Positions 5,936 to 6,692 of a stretch of 6,692 nucleotides of DNA are shown in pieces. The notes below the pieces were generated by a model. That model ran no database searches, was not told the DNA's origin, and saw only the letters and a list, made by a program, of their open reading frames with translations. The stretch is from an uncultured Eubacteriales bacterium. GTDB taxonomy: Bacteria > Bacillota > Clostridia > Lachnospirales > Bianqueaceae. The stretch lies in contig CACZPA010000252.1 in NCBI GenBank assembly GCA_902782895.1, positions 1 through 6,692 on the forward strand. Reading direction: 5' to 3'. Positions within the stretch are counted from its first letter, which is position 1, and each line of letters opens with the position of its first letter. Both the position numbers and the translations under genes were made by a program.

Positions 5936-6692
5936 CAAAATACTGCGGAGAGGCACCGGAAGGCCTTTGTATTCCTTCGGATGGTCCAGAACGATCCCCG
6001 CGCCGCTGATAACGGCGGACATCGGATCCGGGGCCAGCCGGACAGGAATATCGGTTTTTTCGGTCAGAACACGGTCAAGACCGCGAAGCAACGCTCCGCC
6101 GCCTGCCAGTACCATACCGTTCTGGCTGATATCGGCAGCCAGCTCCGGAGGCGTATTTTCCAGAGTACTCAGAACGACAGCGACGATCGTGTCAACCGAT
6201 TCACGGATCGCCATACCCGCCTGGAAATTGGTCATTTCCACGATACGCGGAAGGCCTGTCTCCAGATCGCGGCCCTTGATCTCGAGCTTCTCCTCTTCGG
6301 CATAAGGATCAAAGTAAGCGTTGGCAAGGCGGATCTTGATCTGCTCCGCTGTCTGCTCGCCGATCATCAGACGGAATTCTCTCTGAACGAATTTAACGAT
6401 GTCATCGTTCATCGTGCTGCCCGCGACCTGTGTGGAGCGGCTGATCACAACGCCGCCCATCGAGACAATGGAGACCTCGGTCAGCCCGCCGCCGACATCC
6501 AGAACCATATTGCCGACAGGAGCTGTAACATTCATACCCGCGGCAAGCGCCGTGGCGATAGGCTGCTCCAGAAGATGCGTACCGCTGTCCGAGAAACCTG
6601 CCTGTATCGCGACATCCGCCAGTACTCTGCGCTCTGTATCCGTCAGGCCGTAAGGAATGCACAGCAAAAGATGCGGCCTTGCAAGCAGCAGC
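5933..6692 (-). CDS. mreB: Rod shape-determining protein MreB, actin homologue (5' end missing)
   Basis: About 253 C-terminal residues are visible, and the frame stays open to the right edge, so roughly 90 N-terminal residues, including the first phosphate loop, lie outside. MreB polymerises with ATP on the inner membrane face and guides lateral wall synthesis. Signatures are RPHLLLCIPYGLTDTERR (near the right edge, matching the usual RPxVVICVPSGIT), LLEQPIATALAAG (usually EEPMAAAIGAG), the second phosphate loop DVGGGLTEV, VAGSTMND (usually VAGDEMD), LMIGEQTAEQIKI, ENTPPELAADI and the adenosine-site loop VLAGGGALLRGLDR. In the second phosphate loop the usual first Thr is Leu (codon 6482-6484), while the second Thr is kept. 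Several signature positions are less standard than in textbook MreB, so this is a somewhat divergent member. Relatives such as Mbl cannot be excluded, but mreC and mreD directly downstream favour MreB. A TTG inside the frame at 6667 is not the true start, since homology continues beyond it. Confidence 0.93.
   Translation of the reverse strand, partial: LLLARPHLLLCIPYGLTDTERRVLADVAIQAGFSDSGTHLLEQPIATALAAGMNVTAPVGNMVLDVGGGLTEVSIVSMGGVVISRSTQVAGSTMNDDIVKFVQREFRLMIGEQTAEQIKIRLANAYFDPYAEEEKLEIKGRDLETGLPRIVEMTNFQAGMAIRESVDTIVAVVLSTLENTPPELAADISQNGMVLAGGGALLRGLDRVLTEKTDIPVRLAPDPMSAVISGAGIVLDHPKEYKGLPVPLRSIL

Noticed and set aside
5933..6667. TTG at 6667 as the start of a short MreB
   Set aside because: The upstream in-frame residues (LLLARPH) match MreB and the frame is open to the window edge, so the gene simply continues outside.

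Overview
The window is a tightly packed block of cell-elongation genes, all read from the minus strand. In transcription order (right to left) it holds mreB (5' end outside the window), mreC, mreD, a very long class B penicillin-binding protein of the PBP2/MrdA type, a SEDS glycosyltransferase of the RodA/FtsW type, a methylglyoxal synthase-family gene (mgsA-like), and the first codons of one more gene that runs off the left edge. Junctions are 11 nt (mreB-mreC), a 4-nt ATGA overlap (mreC-mreD), a 1-nt TGATG overlap (mreD-mrdA), 35 nt (mrdA-rodA), a 4-nt ATGA overlap (rodA-mgsA) and a 4-nt ATGA overlap (mgsA-next gene). I see no promoter and no terminator, so this looks like the middle of one operon whose promoter lies upstream of mreB.

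The organism is most likely a Firmicute of class Clostridia, probably Lachnospiraceae or a close relative. The reasons are the mreBCD-mrdA-rodA-mgsA order, the 925-residue PBP2 with a roughly 230-residue insertion ahead of its transpeptidase domain, strong AGGAGG-type ribosome binding sites, and the style of the RodA sequence. Base composition is moderate, around half G+C by eye. Genus cannot be told from the window.

The parts fit one machine. MreB filaments under the membrane, MreC and MreD spanning it, the SEDS protein polymerising glycan and PBP2 cross-linking it together form the elongasome (Rod complex) that builds the lateral wall.

Four points stand out. First, the mgsA-like protein keeps the family fold, length and parts of the phosphate-binding loop, but lacks the catalytic aspartate (Leu60 instead of Asp) and several other active-site residues, so it is probably not a methylglyoxal synthase; it may be a ligand-binding protein kept in the elongation operon. 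Second, minCDE, usually placed between the PBP2 gene and rodA in related Clostridia, is absent, leaving a 35-nt gap. Third, a 12-bp perfect inverted repeat lies about 30 nt inside mreC, encoding a duplicated SLRDL peptide in the cytoplasmic tail. Fourth, MreB carries a Leu in place of the usual Thr in its second phosphate loop. No mobile element, CRISPR array, tRNA or rRNA was seen, and no stretch above 35 nt is non-coding.
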